This document shows, piece after piece, positions 25,408-34,947 of a stretch of 64,000 nt of DNA. Each line of letters begins with the position of its first letter. The first letter of the stretch is position 1. The DNA comes from Actinacidiphila glaucinigra (GTDB lineage: Bacteria > Actinomycetota > Actinomycetes > Streptomycetales > Streptomycetaceae): contig NZ_FZOF01000012.1 of NCBI RefSeq assembly GCF_900188405.1, positions 62,001-126,000 on the forward strand, in the 5' to 3' direction. The translations under genes and the position numbers were made by a program. The notes beneath the pieces were generated by a model. It did not search any database and was not told where the DNA came from. It was given only the letters and a program-made list of their open reading frames with translations.

Positions 25408-27206
25408 CGGGCGGCGCTCCTGGAACGTACGAGGGACAGGGACCAGACGGCGACCGGCGCCAGCGCCAGGAGGAACGCCAGCGTGGCCCACGTGCGCATC
25501 GCCACGTGGGTGTGGCCGTTGAGGAAGCTGGCGGCGAGCGAGCCGCCGAAGACGAGCAGCCAGAACAGGTGGATGCGGAAGGTGGACAGCAGCCGGTCCG
25601 GGCTCGCGGAGTCCCCCTTGGGGGTGACCACGAATCTGCTCTTGCGCCGCAGCACCGCGTCCATCAGCGAGCGGGCGTAGATCGGCGCGGACAGCGCCGA
25701 CATCACCATGCCCGCCGCGCCCGAGGAGCCCTCCGGCTCGTGCGGGCTGACGTTGTGCCGCCGGTTCCAGACGTACAGGCCGATCTGCAGCGCCGCGGCG
25801 TCGCTGTACAGCATCATCCAGACCTCGGAGTCGATCTGGATGCCGGAGGCGCCGAGACCGAGGAAGAGCGCGCAGCTGAGGCCGCCCAGAACCCAGTTGA
25901 CCGCCGTCATCGGGTAGTAGACGACCATCAGCGAGTAGTTGAGCAGGCGCCCGGGGGAGAGGGTGAACGGCACCTTCCAGAACTGCTTGATCAGCGTCTC
26001 GTAGGTGCCGCGGCTCCAGCGCAGCTGCTGGGTGAAGAAGTCGGTCCAGGAGGACGGTCCCTCGCCGACGGCGAGGACGTCCGGGGTGTAGACCGAGCTC
26101 CACTTGCGGCCCGTGGCGGGGTTGCGGTGCCGGTGCAGTTCCAGGCCGGTGGCCATGTCCTCGGTGATGGAGTCGTACAGCCCGCCGACGCTCTTGACGG
26201 CGCTGATGCGCACCGCGTTGTTGGTCCCCACGAACATGGGGGAGCCGTAGCGGTTGCCGGCCCGCTGGATGAGCGCGTGGAAGAGGAACTGCTGGCTCTC
26301 GGCGGCCTTGGTGACCGCGCTGTCGTAGTTGCCGTAGACCTGCGGCCCGACGACGAAGGCGACGTCCGGGTCGCGGAAGTAACCGAGCATCCGCTCCAGG
26401 AAGTTGGGGAGCGGGACGTGGTCGGTGTCGACGGAGGCGAAGAAGTCGTAGTCGTCGCCGTGGGCGTCGAGCCAGGCGTTGTAGTTGCCGTGCTTGGTGC
26501 GGGCGCGGAAGGCGCCGCTGGGGCGGTTCCAGCGTTCGACGCCCTTGCGGGTGAAGTGGCGTACGTTCAGGCGCTCGCACAGGCGCTTGACGTCGGGGTC
26601 GTCGCCCTCGTCCAGGAGCCAGATGTGCAGGGTGCCGCGGTGGCGCAGGCGGACCGCGGCCTCCAGGGTCGCCCGCACCATCGCCAGGGGCTCCTTGCCC
26701 GGGACGAAGGTGGTCACGAAGGCGACCTTGCTGCCCCTCTCGGGGACCACGGGTACCGGATCGCGCGCGACGAGCGTCGCGTGGGCGTTGGACGTCACGT
26801 TGATCAGCCGGAAGAGCTCGATCAGGCCGATGGATATCAGCATCACGGCGTCGCAGGCGACCATCCAGCCCGGCGCGTTCTCCCGGCGGGTCCAGTGGGC
26901 CGGCTGCATCAGCCAGACGAGCAGCACCGCCGAGAGCACCGGGGCCGCGCCGAGCAGCAGTGCCGCGCGTATCCGGTGGGGCTCCTCGGAGAGCAGGCTG
27001 CGGTACTTCACCCGGTACGGGACGCCGGGCTCCGGTTCGGTGAGCGGGCCCGCGAGTCTGCTGTAGTGCTCGTAGTCGTACCGGGGCGCGGCCGCGCCGG
27101 GGTCCGGCCGGGACGGGCCGGGGTGGGACTGCTGGGGTATGACGGGCACGGGCGTTCCGGCCCGAGGGTCGGTCGTGTACTGCTGGGCGCCGGGTGTCGG
27201 CGGCAT
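25404..27206 (-). CDS. cslA: cellulose synthase-like glycosyltransferase CslA
   Basis: 600 residues, family GT2. Two membrane helices come first, then a cytoplasmic catalytic domain with FVTTFVPGKEP, DxD (Asp260-Thr-Asp262), TED (Asp350) and Q-x-x-R-W (QQLRW, 393-397). Several further membrane helices follow. CslA makes a beta-glucan at hyphal tips and is needed for normal aerial growth. ATG 27206 follows GGGGGAG by seven bases; longer frames extend through the leader. First gene of the cslA-glxA operon. Confidence 0.95.
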   Translation of the reverse strand: MPPTPGAQQYTTDPRAGTPVPVIPQQSHPGPSRPDPGAAAPRYDYEHYSRLAGPLTEPEPGVPYRVKYRSLLSEEPHRIRAALLLGAAPVLSAVLLVWLMQPAHWTRRENAPGWMVACDAVMLISIGLIELFRLINVTSNAHATLVARDPVPVVPERGSKVAFVTTFVPGKEPLAMVRATLEAAVRLRHRGTLHIWLLDEGDDPDVKRLCERLNVRHFTRKGVERWNRPSGAFRARTKHGNYNAWLDAHGDDYDFFASVDTDHVPLPNFLERMLGYFRDPDVAFVVGPQVYGNYDSAVTKAAESQQFLFHALIQRAGNRYGSPMFVGTNNAVRISAVKSVGGLYDSITEDMATGLELHRHRNPATGRKWSSVYTPDVLAVGEGPSSWTDFFTQQLRWSRGTYETLIKQFWKVPFTLSPGRLLNYSLMVVYYPMTAVNWVLGGLSCALFLGLGASGIQIDSEVWMMLYSDAAALQIGLYVWNRRHNVSPHEPEGSSGAAGMVMSALSAPIYARSLMDAVLRRKSRFVVTPKGDSASPDRLLSTFRIHLFWLLVFGGSLAASFLNGHTHVAMRTWATLAFLLALAPVAVWSLSLVRSRSAAR

Positions 27207-27646
27207 GTGGATGCTCCCCCCGAAGCATGTCGCGCCGCTGTCGCGGCGGTGTTGGTGCCCCGGGCGCTGCGGCCCCCCGCCCCCGGGGCATGCGTGGGCG
27301 TTCTGTGGCCTCCGGGTCGCGTGAGGCTGGCTATGACTCGTCAACGACCGGACGACCGTGAGGTAACGCCTGAATTCACCCCCCTCGCCCCCTGAGGGCC
27401 GCCCCCGGGCCCCCACACGAAAAAGCCGCCGAAACGGACCCGTTCGTTCACCGGTAAGGGCGCATAGGTCCGTTTGGCGCATACATGTCCTGCGGACCCA
27501 GCCTCCCTGAATGCCCGTCTTGATCGCAAGGTGTGAAACGAGTTGTTAACCGGTCGTATGAGCGATTTGGTCCCGTTGTGGGCGGGTGGCCGGCGGCAGG
27601 GACCGTACGGCCGTCGAGCGCTCCCCCCGGCCCGCGGGCCGGCGGC
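27207..27646. promoter_or_regulatory. 440-base leader/promoter region of cslA
   Basis: Non-coding gap between the PP2C gene end and cslA. The part near 27340-27570 is A/T-richer than its surroundings and includes AAAAAGCC, AACGAG-TTGTTAACCGG and a GTTAAC palindrome. No open frame with a believable start was found on either strand. It probably holds the cslA promoter and a long 5' leader; no known riboswitch class was recognised. Confidence 0.5.
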
Positions 27647-29761
27647 TCAGGACTCCTCGGCCGCCTCGTCCTCGGCCGCCGGCGCCCCCATCCGGGCCAG
27701 CAGCAGGGCTACGTCGTCGTCGGGCGACTGCAGCCCGGCGCCCAGGACCACGTCGCAGGTGTCCTCCAGCGTGCGGCGGCGGCTCTTGAGCTTGAGGACG
27801 CGCATCAGCGTGCGCAGCCCCACGTCGATGGACTGCCGCCGGTCCTCGACCAGCCCGTCGGTGAACAGCGCCAGCAAGGTGCCCTCGGAGAGCTTGCGCT
27901 CCACGGTGCGGAAGCGGATCCCGCCGACGCCCAGCGGCACCGCGCTGGGCAGGTCGATCAGCTCGGCGCGGCCGCCCGGCGGCACCAGCACCGGCGGCAG
28001 GTGCCCGGCGGTGGAGAACTGGCAGCGGCCCGTCGCGGGGTCGCAGACGGCGTAGACGCAGGTGGCGATGAAGTCGCCCTCGGCGCTGCCGGTGATGTTG
28101 TCGAGGTGCGCCAGCACCTCGTGCGGCGGCAGGTCGAGCCGGGAGAAGGCCCGGGTCGCCGTGCGCAGCTGGCCCATGATCGCCGCCGCGTGCAGGCCCT
28201 TGCCCATCACGTCCCCGACGATCAGCCCGACCTTGCCGTCCCGCAGCTGCAGGACGTCGTACCAGTCCCCGCCGACCTCCCGGACGGCGGGGATGTAGCG
28301 GGCGGAGATCTCCATCCCGTCCACACGCGGCGGCTCGTGCGGCAGCAGACTGCGCTGGAGGGTGAGGGCGGCGTTGCGCTCGCCCGCGTACAGCCGCGCG
28401 TTGTCGATGGAGATCGCGGCCCGGGCGGCCAGCTCCAGGGCCAGGGTCCGGTCCTCGTCGTCGAAGGGCTTCTGGTTGCGGGTGCGGAACATCCCGACCA
28501 CCCCCAGCACCTCGCCACGGGCGATGAGCGGCGCGGCGAGGTAGGAGTGCGCCCCCGCCCGTTTCAGCTGGGCCGCGGCCCGGTCGTCGCGGGCTATGCG
28601 GCGCAGCATGCGGCTGCTCACCCGGTGCACGACCACCGGCAGGCCCTCCCGCACGGTCTTGGTGATCAGCCGGTCGTCGGTGTACCGGGCCAGCTCGCCG
28701 ACCGGGTCGACGGCGCCGATCGCCTCACCGGAGTCGGCGGCCGCGACGGCCAGCGCCCGGAACTCGGCGGACTGCTGCGCGCGCACCTTCGGCACCGGGC
28801 CGCCCCGCAGCACCTCGTCCAGCACGTCGACGGTGGCGATGTCGGCGAGCGTCGGCACCACCACCGAGGCCAGCTCCTGCGCGGTCTGCTGCAGGTCCAG
28901 CGTGGTGCCGATCCGGGTCCCGGCCTCCGCGATCACCGCGAGCCGGCCGCGGGCCTCGGCGATCTCCTCGGCCGCCTGGTGGCGCTCGGTGAAGTCAGCG
29001 ATCGACGCGGCCAGGCCCAGCACCCGCCCGGTGGCGTCCTGGATCCGGTAGTACGAGATCGACCAGGCGTGGTCGTGCTCCTGGTCGGCGTACGTCCTGA
29101 CCACCGTGTCCAGGTCCAGCAGCGGTTCCCCGGTCTCCAGCACCTCCCGCATCCTGGCCTCGATCGCCCGGAACTCCGACCCCCGCGAGATCTCGCGCAC
29201 CCGGCGCCCCAGCATGGCGGCGGCGGGCAGGCCGTGCAGCTCCTCCATGGCCCGGTTGACCCGGACGATCCGCAGGTCGGTGTCGAAGACGGCGAGCCCG
29301 ATCGGGGACTGGTCGACGAGGCTGCTGGACAGCGCCATGTCCGTCTCCACGCGCCGCACCGTGGACAGGTCGGCGCCCAGGCCCAGCGCGTAGACGCCGC
29401 CGTCCACGTCGTGCATCCGCATGTTGCGGAACTCGACGTCCCGGGTCGTGCCGTCGGCGTGCACGATCGGGAACACGCCCTGCCAGATGGCACCCGCCCT
29501 GACCTGCTTGAACAGCTCGGTGACCAGCTCCAGCTTGTCCGGCGCCACCAGCAGCAGGCCGGCGTTCTGGCCGAGGGCCTCTTCCGCCGAGTAGCCGAAC
29601 AGTCGTTCGGCCTCCGGGCTCCACAGCACGATGTGACCGGTGCGGTCCAGCACCATCGCCGCGACCTGCAGAAGGTCGAGCAGGCCCCCGGGCGAGGCGG
29701 CCTCCGGACTCGGCCGGGCCTCCCTGCCCGTGCCGGGCGGCGGCGGATCGTGCGCGTGCAT
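27647..29761 (-). CDS. PAS-PAS-GAF-PP2C (SpoIIE-type) serine phosphatase
   Basis: 704 residues. PAS 1 spans about 25-140 (LLQVAAMVLDRTGHIVLWSPEAERLFGYSAEEALG), PAS 2 about 150-265 (VDQSPIGLAVFDTDLRIVRVN), GAF about 285-440, and a SpoIIE-type PP2C domain from about 465 to 690. The PP2C domain has metal-binding motifs VGGDWYDVLQL and IVGDVMGKG. Such proteins dephosphorylate STAS antagonists. ATG 29761 follows GAGGAGG. The STAS gene at 20987 is 7 kb away, so partnership is speculative. Confidence 0.92.
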   Translation of the reverse strand: MHAHDPPPPGTGREARPSPEAASPGGLLDLLQVAAMVLDRTGHIVLWSPEAERLFGYSAEEALGQNAGLLLVAPDKLELVTELFKQVRAGAIWQGVFPIVHADGTTRDVEFRNMRMHDVDGGVYALGLGADLSTVRRVETDMALSSSLVDQSPIGLAVFDTDLRIVRVNRAMEELHGLPAAAMLGRRVREISRGSEFRAIEARMREVLETGEPLLDLDTVVRTYADQEHDHAWSISYYRIQDATGRVLGLAASIADFTERHQAAEEIAEARGRLAVIAEAGTRIGTTLDLQQTAQELASVVVPTLADIATVDVLDEVLRGGPVPKVRAQQSAEFRALAVAAADSGEAIGAVDPVGELARYTDDRLITKTVREGLPVVVHRVSSRMLRRIARDDRAAAQLKRAGAHSYLAAPLIARGEVLGVVGMFRTRNQKPFDDEDRTLALELAARAAISIDNARLYAGERNAALTLQRSLLPHEPPRVDGMEISARYIPAVREVGGDWYDVLQLRDGKVGLIVGDVMGKGLHAAAIMGQLRTATRAFSRLDLPPHEVLAHLDNITGSAEGDFIATCVYAVCDPATGRCQFSTAGHLPPVLVPPGGRAELIDLPSAVPLGVGGIRFRTVERKLSEGTLLALFTDGLVEDRRQSIDVGLRTLMRVLKLKSRRRTLEDTCDVVLGAGLQSPDDDVALLLARMGAPAAEDEAAEES

Positions 29762-29858
29762 GGCCTCCTCGTGAGCCCCCGTAGAGCTCTCACATCATCG
29801 TTACGGGATATTTTCGCACCGAGTCAACCAGGATGCCGCGCTTGTCGCACAAACGAGC

Positions 29859-29890
29859 GAGGGCGCCCTTCCCGAAGGAAGGGCGCCCTC
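29859..29890 (-). terminator. perfect 14-bp hairpin terminator after tRNA-Lys
   Basis: GAGGGCGCCCTTCC pairs perfectly with GGAAGGGCGCCCTC around a CGAA loop. On the minus strand it begins 7 bases after the tRNA 3' end. Confidence 0.85.
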
Positions 29891-29896
29891 TCGCTG

Positions 29897-31026
<1,130 letters not shown>

Positions 31027-31091
31027 TGCTCGCACCCCCAATGCTTCACGTCACCCCCGGCTTCGATCAGGTTAAGGGGCGGGGCTCGTGT

Positions 31092-31138
31092 ATGGACCCT
31101 TCGGGGCCCATCCGGTCCCATGTGTCCGCATAGGGCCA
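31092..31138. promoter_or_regulatory. two related inverted repeats in regulator/peptide promoter region
   Basis: ATGGACCC-TTCG-GGGCCCAT (31092-31111, 7 of 8 positions paired) is followed by GGTCCCAT-N8-ATAGGGCC (31115-31138, 6 of 8). The half-sites are alike, and both lie between the divergent regulator and peptide genes. They are candidate operators of the regulator; the first could also fold as an RNA hairpin. Confidence 0.4.
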
Positions 31139-31277
31139 TGTCCGAATCCGGAACGCGAAAACTACAGACCAGCGGCCCGGCGTCCGACACAATTCAGTCA
31201 GTCGTACGGTTCCCCCAGACCGGACCGGCACCCCCAACCAGCAATACCCCAGCTCACACCCCCAGGACAGGTCTGCC

Positions 31278-31427
31278 ATGTCATCGATTCGTCGCAACGC
31301 CCTCCGTGTAGTACTGGGCGTCGCTGCCGCCATCTCATTGGGGTTGATCGGCGCGACAACTGCTTCGGCGCAGCCCGCAGTACAGGGCGACATCGTCTGG
31401 GCGGCTCCCAACGACATCGTCTGGTAG
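31278..31427 (+). CDS. secreted 49-residue peptide precursor with duplicated DIVW motif
   Basis: Below the usual ORF size cut-off but convincing. ATG 31278 follows AGGACAGG. The product has a basic N-terminus (MSSIRRNALR), a hydrophobic core and a signal-peptidase site ASA-Q after residue 31, leaving QPAVQGDIVWAAPNDIVW (18 residues). DIVW occurs twice, the second copy at the exact C-terminus. A 10-bp hairpin follows 70 bases downstream. Divergent from a LuxR-type regulator and enclosed by two tRNA-Lys genes. It could be an extracellular signal; no peptidase, exporter or modifying enzyme is adjacent. I do not recognise a named family. Confidence 0.82.
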   Translation: MSSIRRNALRVVLGVAAAISLGLIGATTASAQPAVQGDIVWAAPNDIVW

Positions 31428-31500
31428 CCAACCGGCGGGCAGTACCTCCAAAGACAACAGCATCCCCCCCAAAAGCCACACCCCCTCCCCCCACGCTGAT

Positions 31501-31534
31501 GGGCCCGGCATACCTCCCCCCTCTTGCCGGGCCC
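31501..31534 (+). terminator. hairpin terminator of the DIVW peptide gene
   Basis: GGGCCCGGCA and TGCCGGGCCC form a perfect 10-bp stem with a 14-nt pyrimidine-rich loop. There is only a short T-containing tail (TTCAG), as is common in Streptomyces. It follows the peptide stop codon by about 70 bases. Confidence 0.75.
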
Positions 31535-31654
31535 TTCAGCATGCCCGCGTGCGGGGGGTGTCCGCGCGTTCGGCCCGAGCTGATCAGGGCCGGCTCCGGG
31601 GCCGGCGGCAGTGGTCATGAGCACCCCCTCCGACCCCGTATGATTGTCCTGCAC

Positions 31655-31727
<73 letters not shown>

Positions 31728-31735
31728 CAGCGACA

Positions 31736-31763
31736 GGGCGCCCCTCCTCCGGGAGGGGCGCCC
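31736..31763 (+). terminator. hairpin terminator after tRNA-Lys copy 2
   Basis: GGGCGCCCCTCC pairs with GGAGGGGCGCCC around a 4-nt loop, 9 bases past the tRNA. It also serves as the end of the convergent IclR gene region. Confidence 0.8.
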
Positions 31764-31815
31764 TTCGTCGTGTTCCGGTGTGCGCGGTGCGCGGTGCGCC
31801 GTACGGCGTCCGGCG

Positions 31816-32571
31816 TCAGAGGGTCAGCGAGAGCAGCACCGGCGCCGCGCGCTCGTTGAGGGTGTCGGCCGCGCCCTTGAGGCGGTGGGCCTGGGTGACG
31901 GGGAGGGAGAGGGCGAGGCAGCCGACCGTCTTGCCGACGGTGATCGGGATGGCGGCGCAGACCGTGCCGATCGCGTACTCCTGGAGGTCCAGGGTGGGCG
32001 TGCTGGCCGGCTGGCTCTCCAGCTTGGTCAGCAGCAGCTTCTCGCTGATCGTGGTCTTGGACGTGAGCCGTACGGTCTTGTGCCGGGACAGGTGGTCGCG
32101 GCGCCCGTTGTGGTCGAGTTGGGTGAGCAGGCACTTGCCGACCGCGCTGGCGTGGGCGGCGAAGCGGAAGTCCACCCACTCGTTGACCTTGGGTGCTTCC
32201 GGGCCGTCCGCGAAGTCGATGATCTTGACCTCGCCGTCGTCGTAGCGGCTGAAGTAGACGGCCGCGCCGACCTCGTCGCGCAGCGTCATCAGGATCTTCT
32301 TGATCTTCTCGCCGAGCGCCAGGTCGCGGCTGGCGCTGCCCAGCAGGACCAGCGACTCGCCGACCGCGTAGCCGCCGCCGGGCAGGGCGTTGAGATAGCG
32401 CTCGCGGTTGAGCATGGCGAGGAGTTGGCCGAGATAGCCGATGGGTACCCCGATTTCGCGGGCGAGCTGCTCGGCGGTGACGCCGTTCCTGTGCTTGTCC
32501 ACGGTCTCGAGCACGCGCAGCGCGTGCTGGACCGCGTAGACCGGCGCGACCTGTCGGTGCTCAAGCGCCAC
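31816..32571 (-). CDS. IclR-family transcriptional regulator
   Basis: 251 residues. The N-terminal winged helix (ALRVLETVDKHRNGVTAEQLAREIGVPIGYLGQLLAMLNRERYL) and C-terminal effector domain (FRFAAHASAVGKCLLTQL, and AIGTVCAAIPITVG) are typical of IclR. Located just downstream of the ehu-type transporter genes on the same strand but separated from them by 216 bases with palindromes, so it probably has its own promoter. It may control the transporter; ligand unknown. Confidence 0.88.
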   Translation of the reverse strand: MALEHRQVAPVYAVQHALRVLETVDKHRNGVTAEQLAREIGVPIGYLGQLLAMLNRERYLNALPGGGYAVGESLVLLGSASRDLALGEKIKKILMTLRDEVGAAVYFSRYDDGEVKIIDFADGPEAPKVNEWVDFRFAAHASAVGKCLLTQLDHNGRRDHLSRHKTVRLTSKTTISEKLLLTKLESQPASTPTLDLQEYAIGTVCAAIPITVGKTVGCLALSLPVTQAHRLKGAADTLNERAAPVLLSLTL

Positions 32572-32624
32572 GGTGTCCCCCTACAGGTGTGACCGTTTGC
32601 GTCCTTGCTGTAGCTGCTGGTCAC

Positions 32625-32657
32625 GGCTGCCGGGCACGACAGCCGGGCCCGGCAGCC
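32625..32657 (-). promoter_or_regulatory. hairpin in the IclR gene leader
   Basis: GGCTGCCGGG and CCCGGCAGCC form a perfect 10-bp stem around 13 nt, about 55 bases before the IclR start codon on the minus strand. It may be the terminator of ehuA transcripts or a leader structure. Confidence 0.45.
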
Positions 32658-32729
32658 GGGCCGTATTCCACGATAGCCTCAATGTGGTTTGCAGTAGAGC
32701 CCGTTGGAGCTTTATGTGGCGGGCCGCAG

Positions 32730-32766
32730 GCGTATACGCAGGAACGGGCCACTCTGGCATATGCCA
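32730..32766. promoter_or_regulatory. two perfect palindromes upstream of the IclR gene
   Basis: GCGTATACGC (32730-32739) and TGGCATATGCCA (32755-32766) lie 15 bases apart between the ehuA stop and the IclR start. Spaced perfect palindromes in a regulator's promoter suggest operator sites. Confidence 0.4.
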
Positions 32767-32787
32767 AGGGCACGGACCAATTTTTCG

Positions 32788-33597
32788 TCAGAGCACCGCA
32801 CCGAGGAATTCCCGGGTCCTGCCGTGCTCCGGGGAGCCGAAAATCCGCTCCGGCGGACCGGACTCGACGACCCGTCCGCCGTCGAACATCAGTACGCGGT
32901 CCGAGACGTCCCGGGCGAACCCCATCTCGTGGGTGACGCAGAGCAGGGTGATGTCCGTGCCGTGGGCGATGTCCCTGAGCACGTCCAGCACACCGGCGAC
33001 CAGTTCGGGGTCGAGCGCCGAAGTGACCTCGTCCAGCAGCAGGATGTCGGGCCGCATCGCGAGCGCCCTGGCGATGGCCACCCGTTGCTGCTGGCCGCCG
33101 GAGAGCCGGGTGGGGTGGGCGTCCTGCTTGTCGGCGAGTCCCACCAGTTCCAGCAGCCCGCGGGCGCGCTCGGCGGCCTCGTCGCGGTCCATTCCGAGCA
33201 CGTGCACCGGGGCCTCGGTGACGTTGTCCAGCACCTTCATGTTCGGGAAGAGGTTGAAGTGCTGGAACACCATGCCGATCCTGCGGCGTCTGGCGCGCAG
33301 GTGCCTCTCGTCGGCCGGGACGAGCCGGCCGCCGCGGCCCGGCATGTGCGAGAAGGGCTCCCCGTCCACATGGACGACGCCCTCGGTGACCCGCTCCAGG
33401 GTCATCAGCAGCCGCAGGATGGTCGTCTTGCCCGAACCGCTCGGGCCGATCAGGGTGACGCGCTCGCCGCGGCCGACCTCCAGGTCGAGATGGTCGAGCA
33501 CGGTGTTGTCCCCGTACCGCTTGACCACCTGGTCGAAGCGGACGGCGGGCGCCGCGGCGCCGGACTCGGTGGGGGTGGGGGACTCGTCAGTGAGCAA
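32788..33597 (-). CDS. ehuA: polar amino acid/ectoine ABC transporter ATP-binding protein
   Basis: 269 residues. Walker A GPSGSGKTT, signature LSGGQQQR, Walker B ILLLDEVTSALDPE and H-loop VTHEMGFARDVSD; the DEVTSALDPE and HEMGF stretches mark the polar amino acid family. TTG 33597 has GGAG seven bases upstream and overlaps the permease stop by 11 bases. The gene order binding protein, permease, permease, ATPase and the sequence type match the ectoine/hydroxyectoine Ehu system; that substrate is inferred. Confidence 0.85.
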   Translation of the reverse strand: MLTDESPTPTESGAAAPAVRFDQVVKRYGDNTVLDHLDLEVGRGERVTLIGPSGSGKTTILRLLMTLERVTEGVVHVDGEPFSHMPGRGGRLVPADERHLRARRRRIGMVFQHFNLFPNMKVLDNVTEAPVHVLGMDRDEAAERARGLLELVGLADKQDAHPTRLSGGQQQRVAIARALAMRPDILLLDEVTSALDPELVAGVLDVLRDIAHGTDITLLCVTHEMGFARDVSDRVLMFDGGRVVESGPPERIFGSPEHGRTREFLGAVL

Positions 33598-34222
33598 GGC
33601 GCTTCTCCAGCTTCCGCATGAGGATCGAGGTGGGGCAGCTCGCGACCAGGAAGACCAGGGCGGCGAGGGTGAACGCCTCCAGGTAGGCGAAGTGGTCACT
33701 GCCGAAGCGGTTCGCCTCGTGCACCATCTCGTTGACGGTGATGACCGACAGGAACGGCGTCTCCTTGAACATCGAGATCACGTAGTTGCCGAGGGCGGGC
33801 ACGATCTTCCGCAGCGCCTGCGGCAGCACCACGGCGAACCAGGTGCGCACGGGCGGCAGGGACAGCGCGACGGCCGCCTCCCACTGCCCCTTGGGCACCG
33901 CATCGATGCCCGCCCGGTACACCTCCGAGGTGTACGTCGCGTAGTGCACGCCCAGCACGGCTATCCCGATCACGAGCGGGTCCAGCCCCGGGACCAGCAC
34001 CCACACCGCGAACAGCTGGATCATCACCGGCGTCGAGCGCACGAACTCCACGGCCGCCCGCAGCGGCAGCGTCACCCAGCGGCTGGGCGTGCGCCGCAGC
34101 ACCGCGATGCCCAGCCCCAGCACGACGGCGAGCAGCGAGCCGAACACCGTGGCCAGCAGGGTGATCCCGAAGCCGTGCAGGATCAGCGGCAGGCCCTCGC
34201 GGGCCGTCTCCCAGCTCCACAT
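33587..34222 (-). CDS. ehuD: ectoine-type ABC transporter permease
   Basis: 211 residues, His/Glu/Gln-type permease fold with EAA loop (DAVPKGQWEAAVALSLPPVRTWFAVVLPQALRK) and a VEFVRSTPVMIQLF helix. Its start overlaps the stop of the other permease gene by one base. It pairs with that subunit to form the channel. Confidence 0.85.
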   Translation of the reverse strand: MWSWETAREGLPLILHGFGITLLATVFGSLLAVVLGLGIAVLRRTPSRWVTLPLRAAVEFVRSTPVMIQLFAVWVLVPGLDPLVIGIAVLGVHYATYTSEVYRAGIDAVPKGQWEAAVALSLPPVRTWFAVVLPQALRKIVPALGNYVISMFKETPFLSVITVNEMVHEANRFGSDHFAYLEAFTLAALVFLVASCPTSILMRKLEKRLAH

Positions 34223-34938
34223 CAGGCCCGACCTCCCGCCGGCTGTCCGAGCCGCGCCTTGGCCACGGACTCCAGGCCGTTCATGGCCAGGGTGAGCGCG
34301 TAGGCGAGGACGAAGTAGACGACCAGGAGCAGCAGGTACGCGGTCGCGGTGTCACCGGTGGTCGAACGGAGCTGGTCCATCTGGAAGGTGACGTCGGAGA
34401 TGGTGATCAGCGACATCAGCGGGGTGCACTTCAGCAGCTGGATCAGCAGGTTGTTGAAGGGCGGGATCATCTGCGGCCAGGCCTGCGGCAGGACCACCAG
34501 GCGCATCCGCTGCCAGGGCGTCATGCTCAGCGCCACCGCCGCCTCCCGCTGCCCGCGGGGCACGGCGTCCAGGGCACCCCGCACGACCTCCGAGCCGTAC
34601 GCCCCGTAGTTGAGCCCGAAGGCGACCACGGCGCAGGCGAGCGGCACGAGCTTGAAGCCGAGGATCGGCAGCGCGAAGAAGAGCCAGAACATCTGGACGT
34701 ACAGCGAGGTGCCGCGGAAGAACTCCACGACCACCCGGGAGCTCCCGCGCACCAGCAGCCGCCGCGAGCGCGCCATGAAGCCGAGGACGAAGGCGAGCAG
34801 CAGCGCGAGCGCCGCGCCCAGGACGGTGGCCTGGACGGTGACCCACAGACCCGCCCCGACGCTCGGCAGCGAGTGCGTGAACTCCGTGAGGCCGGACAGG
34901 GGTTCACCGGCGTGGAAGGCGTACGGATACGAGGACAA
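34222..34938 (-). CDS. ehuC: ectoine-type ABC transporter permease
   Basis: 238 residues, same fold, with FFRGTSLYVQMFWLFF and EAA loop (DAVPRGQREAAVALSMTPWQRMRLVVLPQAWPQ). It starts 9 bases after the binding-protein gene stop. Confidence 0.85.
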   Translation of the reverse strand: MSSYPYAFHAGEPLSGLTEFTHSLPSVGAGLWVTVQATVLGAALALLLAFVLGFMARSRRLLVRGSSRVVVEFFRGTSLYVQMFWLFFALPILGFKLVPLACAVVAFGLNYGAYGSEVVRGALDAVPRGQREAAVALSMTPWQRMRLVVLPQAWPQMIPPFNNLLIQLLKCTPLMSLITISDVTFQMDQLRSTTGDTATAYLLLLVVYFVLAYALTLAMNGLESVAKARLGQPAGGRA

Positions 34939-34947
34939 GGCGCCGCC

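Noticed and set aside
23479..27291. A single minus-strand open frame of about 1270 codons spanning glxA and part of cslA
   Set aside because: Its first ~630 codons are out of frame with the clear GT2 motifs of CslA; glxA has its own ATG overlapping the cslA stop. It is a GC-rich shadow frame, not a fusion.
27207..27646. c-di-AMP (ydaO) riboswitch upstream of cslA
   Set aside because: The leader length would allow it, but I could not find the class's conserved paired core; no claim made.
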